From Spirochaetes bacterium RBG_16_67_19 (GTDB lineage Bacteria > Spirochaetota > Spirochaetia > SZUA-6 > DRHE01): a DNA stretch of 10,169 nucleotides. Positions 1 through 6,084 of the stretch are shown here, piece by piece. Position 1 is the first letter of the stretch; every line of letters begins with the position of its first letter. Made by a program: the position numbers and the translations under genes. Below the pieces are notes generated by a model. That model worked only from the letters and a program-made list of their open reading frames with translations. It did no database searches and was not told where the DNA came from. The stretch lies in the NCBI GenBank assembly GCA_001829505.1, contig MIBK01000105.1, positions 1 to 10,169 of the forward strand, written 5' to 3'.

Positions 1-1
1 G

Positions 2-463
2 GGCAAGGAGAACTTCGGGGTCATGAAGATCCCGGCCTGGGGCAAGGGCAAACTGGCCTCCACCTACACGGTCACCGCCCAGGGCCTGGGCATCACCTCC
101 TGGTGCGCGAACAAGCAGGCGGCGGCCGACGTGCTGATGTTCATGCACACCAAGGACCGCCTGGACGCCTGGTACGCGGACACCGGGGTGTTCCCGGCCG
201 ACGACCGCTTTGACACCTCCAAGGTGACCATCCCGCAGATGAAGCAGGTGTTCCAGTGGATCAAGGGTGACGCTGGCCCGAACCTGGAGAACTTCATCCC
301 CTCGATCCTGGACGAGCAGGGCAACTTCGCCGGCTGCCAGCTCCTGTTTGCCGGGGAAAAGACCCCCGCCGAGTGCGCGCAGCTGCAGCAGACGGTGATC
401 GAGAAGTGGCGGAAGGACAGCCCGGAGGCGGTGGAAAACTTCCGCAAGTGGATCAAGCGGTAA
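2..463 (+). CDS. ABC transporter extracellular solute-binding protein, C-terminal part (5' truncated)
   Basis: This is the last 153 codons of a gene that begins before the window. The frame is open from base 2 and ends at TAA. The visible part resembles the C-terminal lobe of family 1 (CUT1, sugar-type) binding proteins. It contains a segment typical of an annotated 'mature' residue block (SYTVTAQGLGI-like, here STYTVTAQGLGI), an FMHTKDRLDAWY segment resembling the 'kaFl.fltsp..q..w...tG..Pa' pattern, and TGVFPADDRF. The protein ends in a charged helix (EAVENFRKWIKR). Such proteins capture a substrate outside the membrane and deliver it to a MalF/MalG-type permease pair, and that pair follows directly. 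The signal peptide and N-lobe are not visible, so the substrate cannot be named. Family assignment rests on these weak patterns plus the operon context. Confidence 0.82.
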   Translation, partial: GKENFGVMKIPAWGKGKLASTYTVTAQGLGITSWCANKQAAADVLMFMHTKDRLDAWYADTGVFPADDRFDTSKVTIPQMKQVFQWIKGDAGPNLENFIPSILDEQGNFAGCQLLFAGEKTPAECAQLQQTVIEKWRKDSPEAVENFRKWIKR

Positions 464-492
464 GGCCGACCTGAAGGCGAACGGCTGATCAA

Positions 493-518
493 GCGGCGCT
501 CCCGCGAGGGGGCGCCGC
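493..518 (+). promoter_or_regulatory. strong GC hairpin with GCGA (GNRA) tetraloop between binding-protein and permease genes
   Basis: An 11-bp stem pairs 493-503 (GCGGCGCTCCC) with 508-518 (GGGGGCGCCGC), with one T-G wobble, and closes on the loop GCGA, a GNRA tetraloop. No T-run follows (next bases CTCTACC), so it does not look like a complete intrinsic terminator. Its place, 29 bases after the binding-protein stop and 14 bases before the permease ATG, suggests an mRNA-stabilising or attenuating structure. Such structures are known between malE-like and malF-like genes and favour more binding protein than permease. The role is inferred. Confidence 0.6.
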
Positions 519-532
519 CTCTACCTGGCCCA

Positions 533-1663
533 ATGAAACGACTGAAGCCCTACCTGTACATCGCCCCGGCGCTGCTGGTGATCGCGCTGATCTTCTTCTA
601 CCCGGTGGTGGAGGTCCTGCGCACCTCCTTCCTGCGCATCGCCTCCGGCCGGACCACCTTCGTGGGCCTGGGCAACTACCGCTCCCTTTTCCAGGACGAG
701 GTGTTCGTGGCCGCCATCCGGCACAATGGCCTGCTGCTGATCGCCGTGCCGGTGATGCTGTTCCTGGCCCTGGTGCTGGGGGTGCTGCTGTTCGAGGGGG
801 TGCGCGGCTGGCGTTTCTACCGCAGCGTGCTGTTCATGCCCTACGTCATCGCCATCCCGGTGGTGGGCATCGTGTTCAGCTACATCTTCCAGTTGAACGG
901 CATCCTCAACACCCTGCTGCGGGCCGTCGGGCTGAACATCCTGGCCGCCGACTGGCTGGGCAGCCCGCGCTTCGCCCTGTGGACGATCATGGGGGTGGTG
1001 GTCTGGAAGGAGTTCGGCTTCGGGGTGGTGCTGTTCCTGGCCCGCCTGCTGGGGGTGCTGCTGTTCGAGGGGGTGCGCGGCTGGCGTTTCTACCGCAGCG
1101 TGCTGTTCATGCCCTACGTCATCGCCATCCCGGTGGTGGGCATCGTGTTCAGCTACATCTTCCAGTTGAACGGCATCCTCAACACCCTGCTGCGGGCCGT
1201 CGGGCTGAACATCCTGGCCGCCGACTGGCTGGGCAGCCCGCGCTTCGCCCTGTGGACGATCATGGGGGTGGTGGTCTGGAAGGAGTTCGGCTTCGGGGTG
1301 GTGCTGTTCCTGGCCCGCCTGATGTCCGTGGAGGAGGAGCTGTTCGAGGCCGCCCGCATCGAGGGGGCCGGCTGGCTGCAGGTGCTGTTCCGCATCACCA
1401 TCCCGCAGCTGGCCACGGTGATCGAGTTCTTCGTGGTGATCATGATCATCACCATGCTCTCCTGGGTGTTCAACTACGTGTACGTGATGAGCTCCGGGGG
1501 CCCGGGTAACAGCACCATGGTGGCGGAGCTCTACATCTACCTGATGGGCTTCCGCTACAACCTGCAGGGCCCGGCGGCGGCCGCCTCCATCGTGCTGCTG
1601 GCCATCACCGTGGCCCTGATCCTCGCGCGGTTGAACATCAGCCGCAGGATCGAGCTGGAATGA
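533..1663 (+). CDS. MalF/UgpA-type ABC transporter permease with internal 91-residue tandem duplication
   Basis: This 376-residue inner-membrane permease is of the CUT1 (carbohydrate uptake) class. Relatives of this short type are about 285-300 residues. Here residues 82-172 are repeated exactly as 173-263, and removing one copy gives 285. The N-terminus (MKRLKPYLYIAPALLVIALI) is the usual first membrane segment. Each repeat unit holds the end of TM2, a cytoplasmic turn (EGVRGWRFYRS), TM3 (about 99-120), a periplasmic loop and TM4 (about 148-172). The EAA loop that docks the ATPase occurs once, after the second copy (E272-A273-A274, G278, P291). The duplication adds two membrane segments, so inside/outside topology could be kept (8 predicted TMs). 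No good Shine-Dalgarno precedes the ATG; the nearest purine run is inside the upstream hairpin. The stop overlaps the next gene's start (ATGA). Function of the enlarged protein is uncertain. Confidence 0.88.
   Translation: MKRLKPYLYIAPALLVIALIFFYPVVEVLRTSFLRIASGRTTFVGLGNYRSLFQDEVFVAAIRHNGLLLIAVPVMLFLALVLGVLLFEGVRGWRFYRSVLFMPYVIAIPVVGIVFSYIFQLNGILNTLLRAVGLNILAADWLGSPRFALWTIMGVVVWKEFGFGVVLFLARLLGVLLFEGVRGWRFYRSVLFMPYVIAIPVVGIVFSYIFQLNGILNTLLRAVGLNILAADWLGSPRFALWTIMGVVVWKEFGFGVVLFLARLMSVEEELFEAARIEGAGWLQVLFRITIPQLATVIEFFVVIMIITMLSWVFNYVYVMSSGGPGNSTMVAELYIYLMGFRYNLQGPAAAASIVLLAITVALILARLNISRRIELE
774..1319 (+). repeat. perfect 273-bp in-frame tandem duplication (copies 774-1046 and 1047-1319)
   Basis: Base-by-base comparison shows the two copies identical, including all synonymous positions. 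The match runs two bases past the unit (to 1321), so the exact junction is ambiguous by 2 bp. Because 273 is divisible by 3 the reading frame is kept. A separate 15-base identity (TGCTGTTCCTGGCCC) occurs at 756-770, just before copy 1, and again at the ends of both copies (1029-1043 and 1302-1316). This offers local homology that may have helped the event. Perfect identity implies a very recent event, or else an assembly error. Confidence 0.97.
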
Positions 1664-2502
1664 AACCATCGGGGACCTGGGGCCAGCGCCTGGCCCAGAA
1701 CGCCTGGAAGCAGCTCCTGCTGGCCGTGTTCACCGTGCTGTGCCTTTTTCCCGTGTACTACCTGTTCGCCACGGCCTTCAAGTCCGAAGGAGAGTATCTC
1801 CGCAACCTCTTCGGCCTGCCCCTGAAGCCGGTGGTGGGCAACTTCCTCACCGTGTTTCGAGGGCGGCGCTTCCTGCTGTGGTTCCTGAACAGCATCATCC
1901 TCACCTCCGGCTCGGTGGCCGCCAGCCTGGTCATCGCCCTGTTCGCGGCCTTCGCCTTCGCCAAGATGCGCTTCCGCGGCCGGGACGCCATCCTGAGCGT
2001 GATCCTGACCCTGATGATCGTGCCCCCTGTGGTCATGGTCATCCCCCTGTTCAAGATCATGATCGCCCTGCACATCCTCAACACCTACCCCAGCGTGATC
2101 CTGATCTACGCCGGGCTCACCCTGCCGTTCTCGATCTACATGCTGGCCAGCTTCTTCCGCACCATCCCGGGGGCGATCATCGACTCGGCGCGCATGGACG
2201 GCTGCCGGGACATCCGGGTGCTGCGCTCCATCGCCGTGCCCCTGTCCGGGCCCGCGGTGGTGACCATCATCCTGGTCAACGCCCTGTGGGTGTGGAACGA
2301 GCTGCTGATCGCGGTGATCTTTTTACAAAAGGATGAGCTGAAAACCCTGATGGTGGGCCTGACCATCTTCAAGAGCCGCTACAACCTGGACATCCCCGTG
2401 ACCATGGCCGGCCTGGCGCTGGCCACCGTGCCGATGCTGGCCCTGTACTTCGCCGGGCAGAAGTACTTCGTCAAGGGATTGGTCGCCGGGGCGGTCAAGT
2501 AA
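1660..2502 (+). CDS. MalG/UgpE-type ABC transporter permease
   Basis: This 280-residue CUT1 inner-membrane permease is the partner of the preceding MalF-type protein. Its length is normal for the family. Six membrane segments can be traced: about 18-40, 72-100, 110-135, 143-166, 198-222 and 248-268. The cytoplasmic EAA loop that contacts the ATPase lies at about 171-194 (DSARMDG, then IAVP), with DSA in place of the canonical EAA. The C-terminus (QKYFVKGLVAGAVK) closely matches the family's Q-x-x-F-v-x-G-l-x-x-G-a-v-K ending. Its ATG overlaps the upstream TGA (ATGA), which points to translational coupling and a 1:1 heterodimer. No transporter ATPase gene is in the window; CUT1 systems often use a shared MsmX/UgpC-like ATPase encoded elsewhere. 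Confidence 0.93.
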   Translation: MKPSGTWGQRLAQNAWKQLLLAVFTVLCLFPVYYLFATAFKSEGEYLRNLFGLPLKPVVGNFLTVFRGRRFLLWFLNSIILTSGSVAASLVIALFAAFAFAKMRFRGRDAILSVILTLMIVPPVVMVIPLFKIMIALHILNTYPSVILIYAGLTLPFSIYMLASFFRTIPGAIIDSARMDGCRDIRVLRSIAVPLSGPAVVTIILVNALWVWNELLIAVIFLQKDELKTLMVGLTIFKSRYNLDIPVTMAGLALATVPMLALYFAGQKYFVKGLVAGAVK

Positions 2503-2523
2503 ACCGGACAAGGAGCGCAAGAC

Positions 2524-3999
2524 ATGTCGATACGGGAGCTTCGCGGCGGGCAGCTTCGTTTTCTAAGCGATGAGGACCTGCGCCAAATCCACTCCGCGGT
2601 GCTGGAGGTGCTGGAGGAGGTCGGGGTCAATGTGCAGCACCGGCCGGCCTTGGAGGTGATGGAGGCCCACGGCTGCCGGGTGGACTTCGACAAGTCGGTG
2701 GTGCGCATCCCGGAGCACGCGCTGCGGGCCTGCCTGGCCACCGCCCCTTCCGGCTTCACCCTGTACGCCCGCGACCCGGCCTGGGACGTGCGCCTGGACC
2801 AGCGCAGCGTGTACACCATCGGCGGCTCCTCGGCCCTGTTCGTGCTGGGCCTGGACGGGGTGCGCCGGCCGGCCACGCTGCGGGACCTGGCCGACCTGAC
2901 CCGCCTGCAGGACGCCCTGGAGAACCTGCACGTCATGCACGGCATCGTCAATCCGCAGGACATCCCCCAGGAAGGCTTCGACCGCATTCTGTTCCCCGCG
3001 ATCATGGAGAACACCTCCCGCAACTACTACTCCCAGGCCTTGGGCGCCCAGGGGGTGCGCGACCAGGTGGCCATGGCCGCCCTGGTGGCCGGGGGGCTGG
3101 AGGCCTTCCGCCGGCGGCCGTTCTTCAGCATCGTGCTGTGCATGTTGAGCCCCCTGATCCACCCGCGCCTGCGCCTGGAGGAGCTGATGGCCTGCGCCCA
3201 GGAGGGCGTGCCGCTGTACATCGAGGCGGACGCCATGCCCGGGGCCACCACCCCGGTGACCCTGGCCGGCACCCTGGTGGAGCAGACGGCCAACGTGCTC
3301 ACCGGCGTCTGCCTGGCCCAGATGATCCGCCCGGGGCTGCCCTGCATCTACTCCATCGCCTCCGCCATCATGGACATGGCCACGGGCAACTACTCCGGCG
3401 GGGCTCCGGAAACCCAGATCCTGCACGCGGCCACCGCCCAAGTGGCCCACTATTTCAACCTGCCCTGCCAGGCCGGCACGGGCATCGAGTCCACCCTGCC
3501 CGACGCCCAGGCCGGCTACGAGCGGGGCCTGCAGATCCTGACCTGCGCCCTGGCCGGGGCGGACTTCGTGCACCTCTCCGTGGGCATGCTGGAGCAGATG
3601 CTCACGGCCAGCTACGAGCAGTGCCTGATCGACAACGAGATCCTGGGCGCCGCCTTCCGCATCGTGCGCGGGCTGGAGGTGAACCGGGAGACCCTGGCCC
3701 TGGAGCTGATCAAGCGCGTCGGGATCGGCGGCAACTACCTGGCCGAGGAGCACACGGTGCGCCACCTGCGCGAGGTGACCTGGTTCCCCGGCCTGACCAA
3801 TCGGTCCAAATGGGACCCCTGGATGGCCGCCGGCGGGCAGGACATGCGCCAGCGGGCCGCGGTCCAGGCCCGCAGGATCCTCGGCCGCCCCCGGCCGCAG
3901 CACCTGGAGCCCCAGCTGGCCGCGGAACTATGGAAGATGGCCCGCAGCCTGCAGCAGCAGGAGATCGAGGGAGTGCGCTCCGGCCGCGTGGTGTATTAA
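2524..3999 (+). CDS. MttB/COG5598 superfamily methyltransferase, non-pyrrolysine type
   Basis: This 491-residue protein has the length and order of the trimethylamine methyltransferase superfamily. The N-terminus (LSDEDLRQIHSAVLEVLEEVGV) is the family's opening helix. A TIM-barrel body follows, with the conserved GAPETQ segment (about 293-298) and a PDAQAGYE segment (326-333). Archaeal MttB carries pyrrolysine (an in-frame TAG) near residue 334. This frame is uninterrupted, so it belongs to the larger non-pyrrolysine group. Characterised members there, such as MtgB, move a methyl group from glycine betaine or other quaternary amines to a corrinoid protein. No corrinoid protein or methylcobamide:folate transferase is in the window, so activity and substrate are unproven. 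A good AAGGAG lies 8 bases before the ATG. The gene follows the permease by 21 bases, so it is probably the last gene of the transporter operon and acts in the cytoplasm on the imported compound. Confidence 0.88.
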   Translation: MSIRELRGGQLRFLSDEDLRQIHSAVLEVLEEVGVNVQHRPALEVMEAHGCRVDFDKSVVRIPEHALRACLATAPSGFTLYARDPAWDVRLDQRSVYTIGGSSALFVLGLDGVRRPATLRDLADLTRLQDALENLHVMHGIVNPQDIPQEGFDRILFPAIMENTSRNYYSQALGAQGVRDQVAMAALVAGGLEAFRRRPFFSIVLCMLSPLIHPRLRLEELMACAQEGVPLYIEADAMPGATTPVTLAGTLVEQTANVLTGVCLAQMIRPGLPCIYSIASAIMDMATGNYSGGAPETQILHAATAQVAHYFNLPCQAGTGIESTLPDAQAGYERGLQILTCALAGADFVHLSVGMLEQMLTASYEQCLIDNEILGAAFRIVRGLEVNRETLALELIKRVGIGGNYLAEEHTVRHLREVTWFPGLTNRSKWDPWMAAGGQDMRQRAAVQARRILGRPRPQHLEPQLAAELWKMARSLQQQEIEGVRSGRVVY

Positions 4000-4802
4000 G
4001 CAGGACCCTTGGCTGCAGCGTCGAGAGAGAACTCGACTACCGCTTTGCGCCCTGTCGAACGCTGCGTCACCTCTACGTCGATTTTGCCCCGGCTGGAATT
4101 CACCGGTGGATAGAATTGAAGATTCACCGACCGCGCTCGAGAGCCTGGGATCCAGCATCCTTCCTCGATCATGGCGGGAGAATACATGGTGAACAGGCGA
4201 GCCGACCAGGCAATACCGTCACCAAGGATGCGGAAGGCATATGAATCGTGGCCGCTGTTTCCGACATGGAAAAAGGCCCTGTTCCACTTGCCCGCTCGAA
4301 CCGGAAGTCCACGGGCCAGGTGACGCTCTACCCTGCGATCATTCACCAAGACATGGATGTTGCCGACCCAATTCAAGCCAGGGCGAGCGAGAAGATCAAA
4401 AATGCTGGGGGTAATTCGTTTCAGCCCGGATTTGTCGGCAGCATCGTCATCCTCCGCGAGTGCCCTGAGCAGCCTGCCGGGCGGGATGTGATCGATCCGC
4501 CCGAGGGGCATGGGGCGAGACCGCGCTGCCGTCGTCTGGACGAGAGTCTTCGCGCCAGGCCGGAGCGAGGGAACAGTCAGTGTGACCAGGTGCCGCTGGT
4601 GGAGAAAGGCACCTAGCGGAGCAGAATAGATCGCCATCGATCGGGGAGGTGATGGGCGGTCACTGCTGTTGCGGACCTTGACCTGTATACTGACGCATCC
4701 GCTTGCGGTATCGAAGAATTCGATGTCGCTTCTGGCAACGACAAGGTCCTCTCCCTGTTGGGACAAGGAGCTTGTCACGATACGATCAGCCGTACCTGTC
4801 AT
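3996..4802 (-). CDS. hypothetical protein, beta-rich, CARDB/Ig-like, from lower-GC DNA
   Basis: The reading is 268 residues from an ATG with AGGAGG six bases upstream. A longer in-frame TTG start at 4895 lacks such a site and is not preferred. Residues about 27-95 alternate hydrophobic and polar residues and contain VSIQVKVRNSSDRPS and a PSLRPGAKTLV turn, as in CARDB-type Ig-like domains. Residues about 143-205 (WVGNIHVLVNDRRVERH, then AGKWNRAFFHVG) and 224-260 form two more beta-rich blocks. No signal peptide or membrane segment is visible, so it is probably cytoplasmic. I do not recognise the gene and assign no function. The DNA is clearly less GC-rich, with less biased third positions, than its neighbours. 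Its stop codon overlaps the stop of the convergent methyltransferase gene (TTAA at 3996-3999). The opposite strand holds only shadow frames. Real gene: fairly sure; domain call: weak. Confidence 0.68.
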   Translation of the reverse strand: MTGTADRIVTSSLSQQGEDLVVARSDIEFFDTASGCVSIQVKVRNSSDRPSPPRSMAIYSAPLGAFLHQRHLVTLTVPSLRPGAKTLVQTTAARSRPMPLGRIDHIPPGRLLRALAEDDDAADKSGLKRITPSIFDLLARPGLNWVGNIHVLVNDRRVERHLARGLPVRAGKWNRAFFHVGNSGHDSYAFRILGDGIAWSARLFTMYSPAMIEEGCWIPGSRARSVNLQFYPPVNSSRGKIDVEVTQRSTGRKAVVEFSLDAAAKGPA

Positions 4803-4808
4803 AAGCGT

Positions 4809-4814
4809 CCTCCT
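4809..4814 (-). promoter_or_regulatory. ribosome binding site AGGAGG deciding the start at 4802
   Basis: On the minus strand AGGAGG is followed by six bases and then ATG at 4802-4800. This is the best translation start for the orphan gene. It shortens the longest open frame by 31 residues, which also contain nothing resembling a signal peptide. Confidence 0.75.
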
Positions 4815-4866
4815 CTGGAAAGAGCGATTGGCTGTCAGGGCAGGCTGCACAACTTGGCTAACTTCC

Positions 4867-4895
4867 GCAATAGCATAGGCGGGCAGCCCAGTCAA
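4867..4895 (-). promoter_or_regulatory. candidate promoter for the orphan minus-strand gene
   Basis: Reading the minus strand, TTGACT (4895-4890) is separated by 17 bases from TATTGC (4872-4867), which is preceded by TGC in the extended -10 position. The -35 is 5/6 to consensus but the -10 is only 3/6, so support is modest. Transcription would begin near 4860, giving a leader of nearly 60 bases before the ATG at 4802. Confidence 0.33.
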
Positions 4896-4926
4896 GGGCT
4901 TCCGGCGAATGACCGCCGCAGCCGGG

Positions 4927-5283
4927 TCAAGGCACCGCGGCGGAAGCCTCCGCGAACAGGCGGTTGGTTCGCGCCGCCATGATGAAATCGTTGCGGTGCA
5001 GACCCTTGATCTTGTGGGTCCACCAGGTGACCTTGACCCGCCCCCACTCGGTGAGCAGGGAGGGGTGGTGGCCCTCGGCCTCCGCCTCCGCGCCCACCAT
5101 GGCCGTGAAGGCCAGGGCGCCGGCGAAGTCCCGGAAGCGGAAGGTTCGCTCCAGCGTGTCCACCCCGTCGCGTTTCACTAGCGCCCACTCGGGCGCCTCG
5201 GCCAGATATTCCTTGATCTGCTCGGGACGGAGAGCCGGCTCGCCTCCCCGGCAGGGCACGCATTTTTCTTGAACCAGGTCCAT
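4927..5283 (-). CDS. phhB: pterin-4a-carbinolamine dehydratase (4a-hydroxytetrahydrobiopterin dehydratase)
   Basis: This 118-residue protein of the PCD/DCoH family is the usual length. It dehydrates 4a-hydroxytetrahydropterin to quinonoid dihydropterin, recycling the cofactor of aromatic amino acid hydroxylases, in the cytoplasm. The signature EGHHPSLL, then VKVTWWTHKIKGL and ND, is intact. His72, His73 and His90 have the same spacing as the three catalytic histidines of the rat enzyme (61, 62, 79). The N-terminal CVPCRGG segment is common in bacterial members. No phenylalanine hydroxylase gene is adjacent, so the partner is unknown; many bacteria carry such an isolated copy. It is transcribed away from the cupin gene, with only 23 bases between the two start codons. 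No strong Shine-Dalgarno is seen. Confidence 0.93.
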   Translation of the reverse strand: MDLVQEKCVPCRGGEPALRPEQIKEYLAEAPEWALVKRDGVDTLERTFRFRDFAGALAFTAMVGAEAEAEGHHPSLLTEWGRVKVTWWTHKIKGLHRNDFIMAARTNRLFAEASAAVP

Positions 5284-5306
5284 GCAGATAAGGTACTATT
5301 TCCATT

Positions 5307-5807
5307 GTGGACCCGGCGATAGTTTCTCTCCTGCTCGCGGACGACGGCACCTTCCCGAACAATCGCCGGCCCCTGCTGCTGTACCCCGGGGCCGTGCCCG
5401 CCGAACCTTCGGCCCTCGAGAGCCTCTTCGAGCGGAACGGTTGGCCCCCCGCCTGGCGGAACGGGGTCTACGCCTACCACCATTACCACTCCACGGCCCA
5501 CGAGGCGCTGGGGGTCTACAGCGGGTCGGCGACGATCCTGTTTGGCGGCCCCCAGGGCCTTCGTCGGCGCGTGCAGGCTGGGGACGTGGCGGTCATCCCG
5601 GCCGGGGTGGCGCATTGCTGCCTGGAGTCCAACGCCGACTTCCGGCTGGTCGGCGCCTATCCGCGCGGCCAGCGCCCGGACATGTGCTACGGCAGGCCGG
5701 GGGAACGGCCGGAAGCCGACCGGCGCATCGCCGGCCTGGGCGACCCGGAGCAGGATCCCGTGCAGGGGGCCGGCGGCGCGCTGGGCCGACTGTGGAAGGG
5801 CGTATGA
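5307..5807 (+). CDS. cupin-domain protein, YjlB-like
   Basis: This 166-residue single-domain cupin starts at GTG. The start fits because the family N-terminus (here LLLADDGTFPNNRRPLLLY) begins immediately after it. Cupin motif 1 is present as H59-x-H61 with E66 (YHHYHSTAHEALGVYSG) and motif 2 as GDVAVIPAGVAHC with His103. The four usual metal ligands are therefore all there, with Gly and Pro residues in place. The segments RNGWPPAWRNGVY (roughly) and VGAYPRGQRPDMC match the COG4297/YjlB group, whose biochemical role is not established. The protein is probably a cytoplasmic metal-binding beta barrel. It is divergent from the dehydratase gene and 28 bases upstream of a small gene of unknown function. 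Upstream AAGG lies 13 bases from the GTG, too far to be a good ribosome site. Confidence 0.86.
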   Translation: MDPAIVSLLLADDGTFPNNRRPLLLYPGAVPAEPSALESLFERNGWPPAWRNGVYAYHHYHSTAHEALGVYSGSATILFGGPQGLRRRVQAGDVAVIPAGVAHCCLESNADFRLVGAYPRGQRPDMCYGRPGERPEADRRIAGLGDPEQDPVQGAGGALGRLWKGV

Positions 5808-5835
5808 GCGGGCGGGAGCGCGCCCTGGCGGCCGG

Positions 5836-6081
5836 ATGTTAGCCCCGGTTCTCGTGCCGGTGGAATGCCGCGCCGGCTACAAGGGCGAGGAGTATCCCCT
5901 GGCGGTGCACGTCGCCGATCAGCGCCGGGAGGTGAGCGAGATCCTGGACCGCTGGTACCAGGGAGCCCGGGAGCCGGGTCTTCCGGCGGCGGAGTACTTC
6001 AAGGTGCGCACGGCCCAGGGCGTTGTAGTGCTCAAGCACGATCCGGGGGCCCACGCCTGGTTTCTGATGTGCGAGCTGTAG
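5836..6081 (+). CDS. small conserved-looking protein of unknown function (81 aa)
   Basis: The frame from ATG at 5836 gives 81 residues ending in TAG. The pattern VPVECRAGYKGEEYPLAV, then EVSEILDRWYQG, YFKVRTAQGVVVLKHD and AWFL, resembles a common class of small bacterial proteins with a YKGEE...P start, a (E)VxExLDRW helix, and a final strand pair with KVR and HD. I do not know a function for them. The open frame extends further upstream inside the cupin gene, but that part is rich in Arg, Ala and Gly like a shadow frame, so the ATG after the cupin stop is chosen. No clear ribosome site is seen. It probably shares a transcript with the cupin gene and converges on lacI, with only three bases between stop codons. 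Confidence 0.65.
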   Translation: MLAPVLVPVECRAGYKGEEYPLAVHVADQRREVSEILDRWYQGAREPGLPAAEYFKVRTAQGVVVLKHDPGAHAWFLMCEL

Positions 6082-6084
6082 CCC

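Noticed and set aside
521..1669. Minus-strand frame of 382 codons opposite the MalF-type permease
   Set aside because: It is a His/Gln/Asp-rich shadow of the permease and shows the same internal repeat only because the DNA is duplicated.
2563..3903. Minus-strand frame of 446 codons opposite the methyltransferase, and the plus-strand frame at 3138-4244
   Set aside because: Both have low-complexity compositions (Gln/His/Gly or Pro/Arg/Gly rich) with no recognisable domain, against a complete family match in the accepted frame.
2524..3999. Pyrrolysine (read-through TAG) in the MttB-family gene
   Set aside because: The full-length frame has no internal TAG, so the enzyme is a non-pyrrolysine member.
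4248..4616. Plus-strand frame of 122 codons opposite the orphan gene
   Set aside because: It has no ribosome site or family pattern, whereas the minus-strand frame has a perfect AGGAGG and a beta-sandwich-like pattern.
4903..4918. Hairpin CGGCG-AATGAC-CGCCG downstream of the pterin dehydratase as a terminator
   Set aside because: The stem is only 5 bp and no T-run follows on the minus strand.
4803..4926. Mobile-element remnant or attachment site beside the low-GC gene
   Set aside because: I found no inverted terminal repeats, target duplications, tRNA fragment or transposase-like frame on either side of it.
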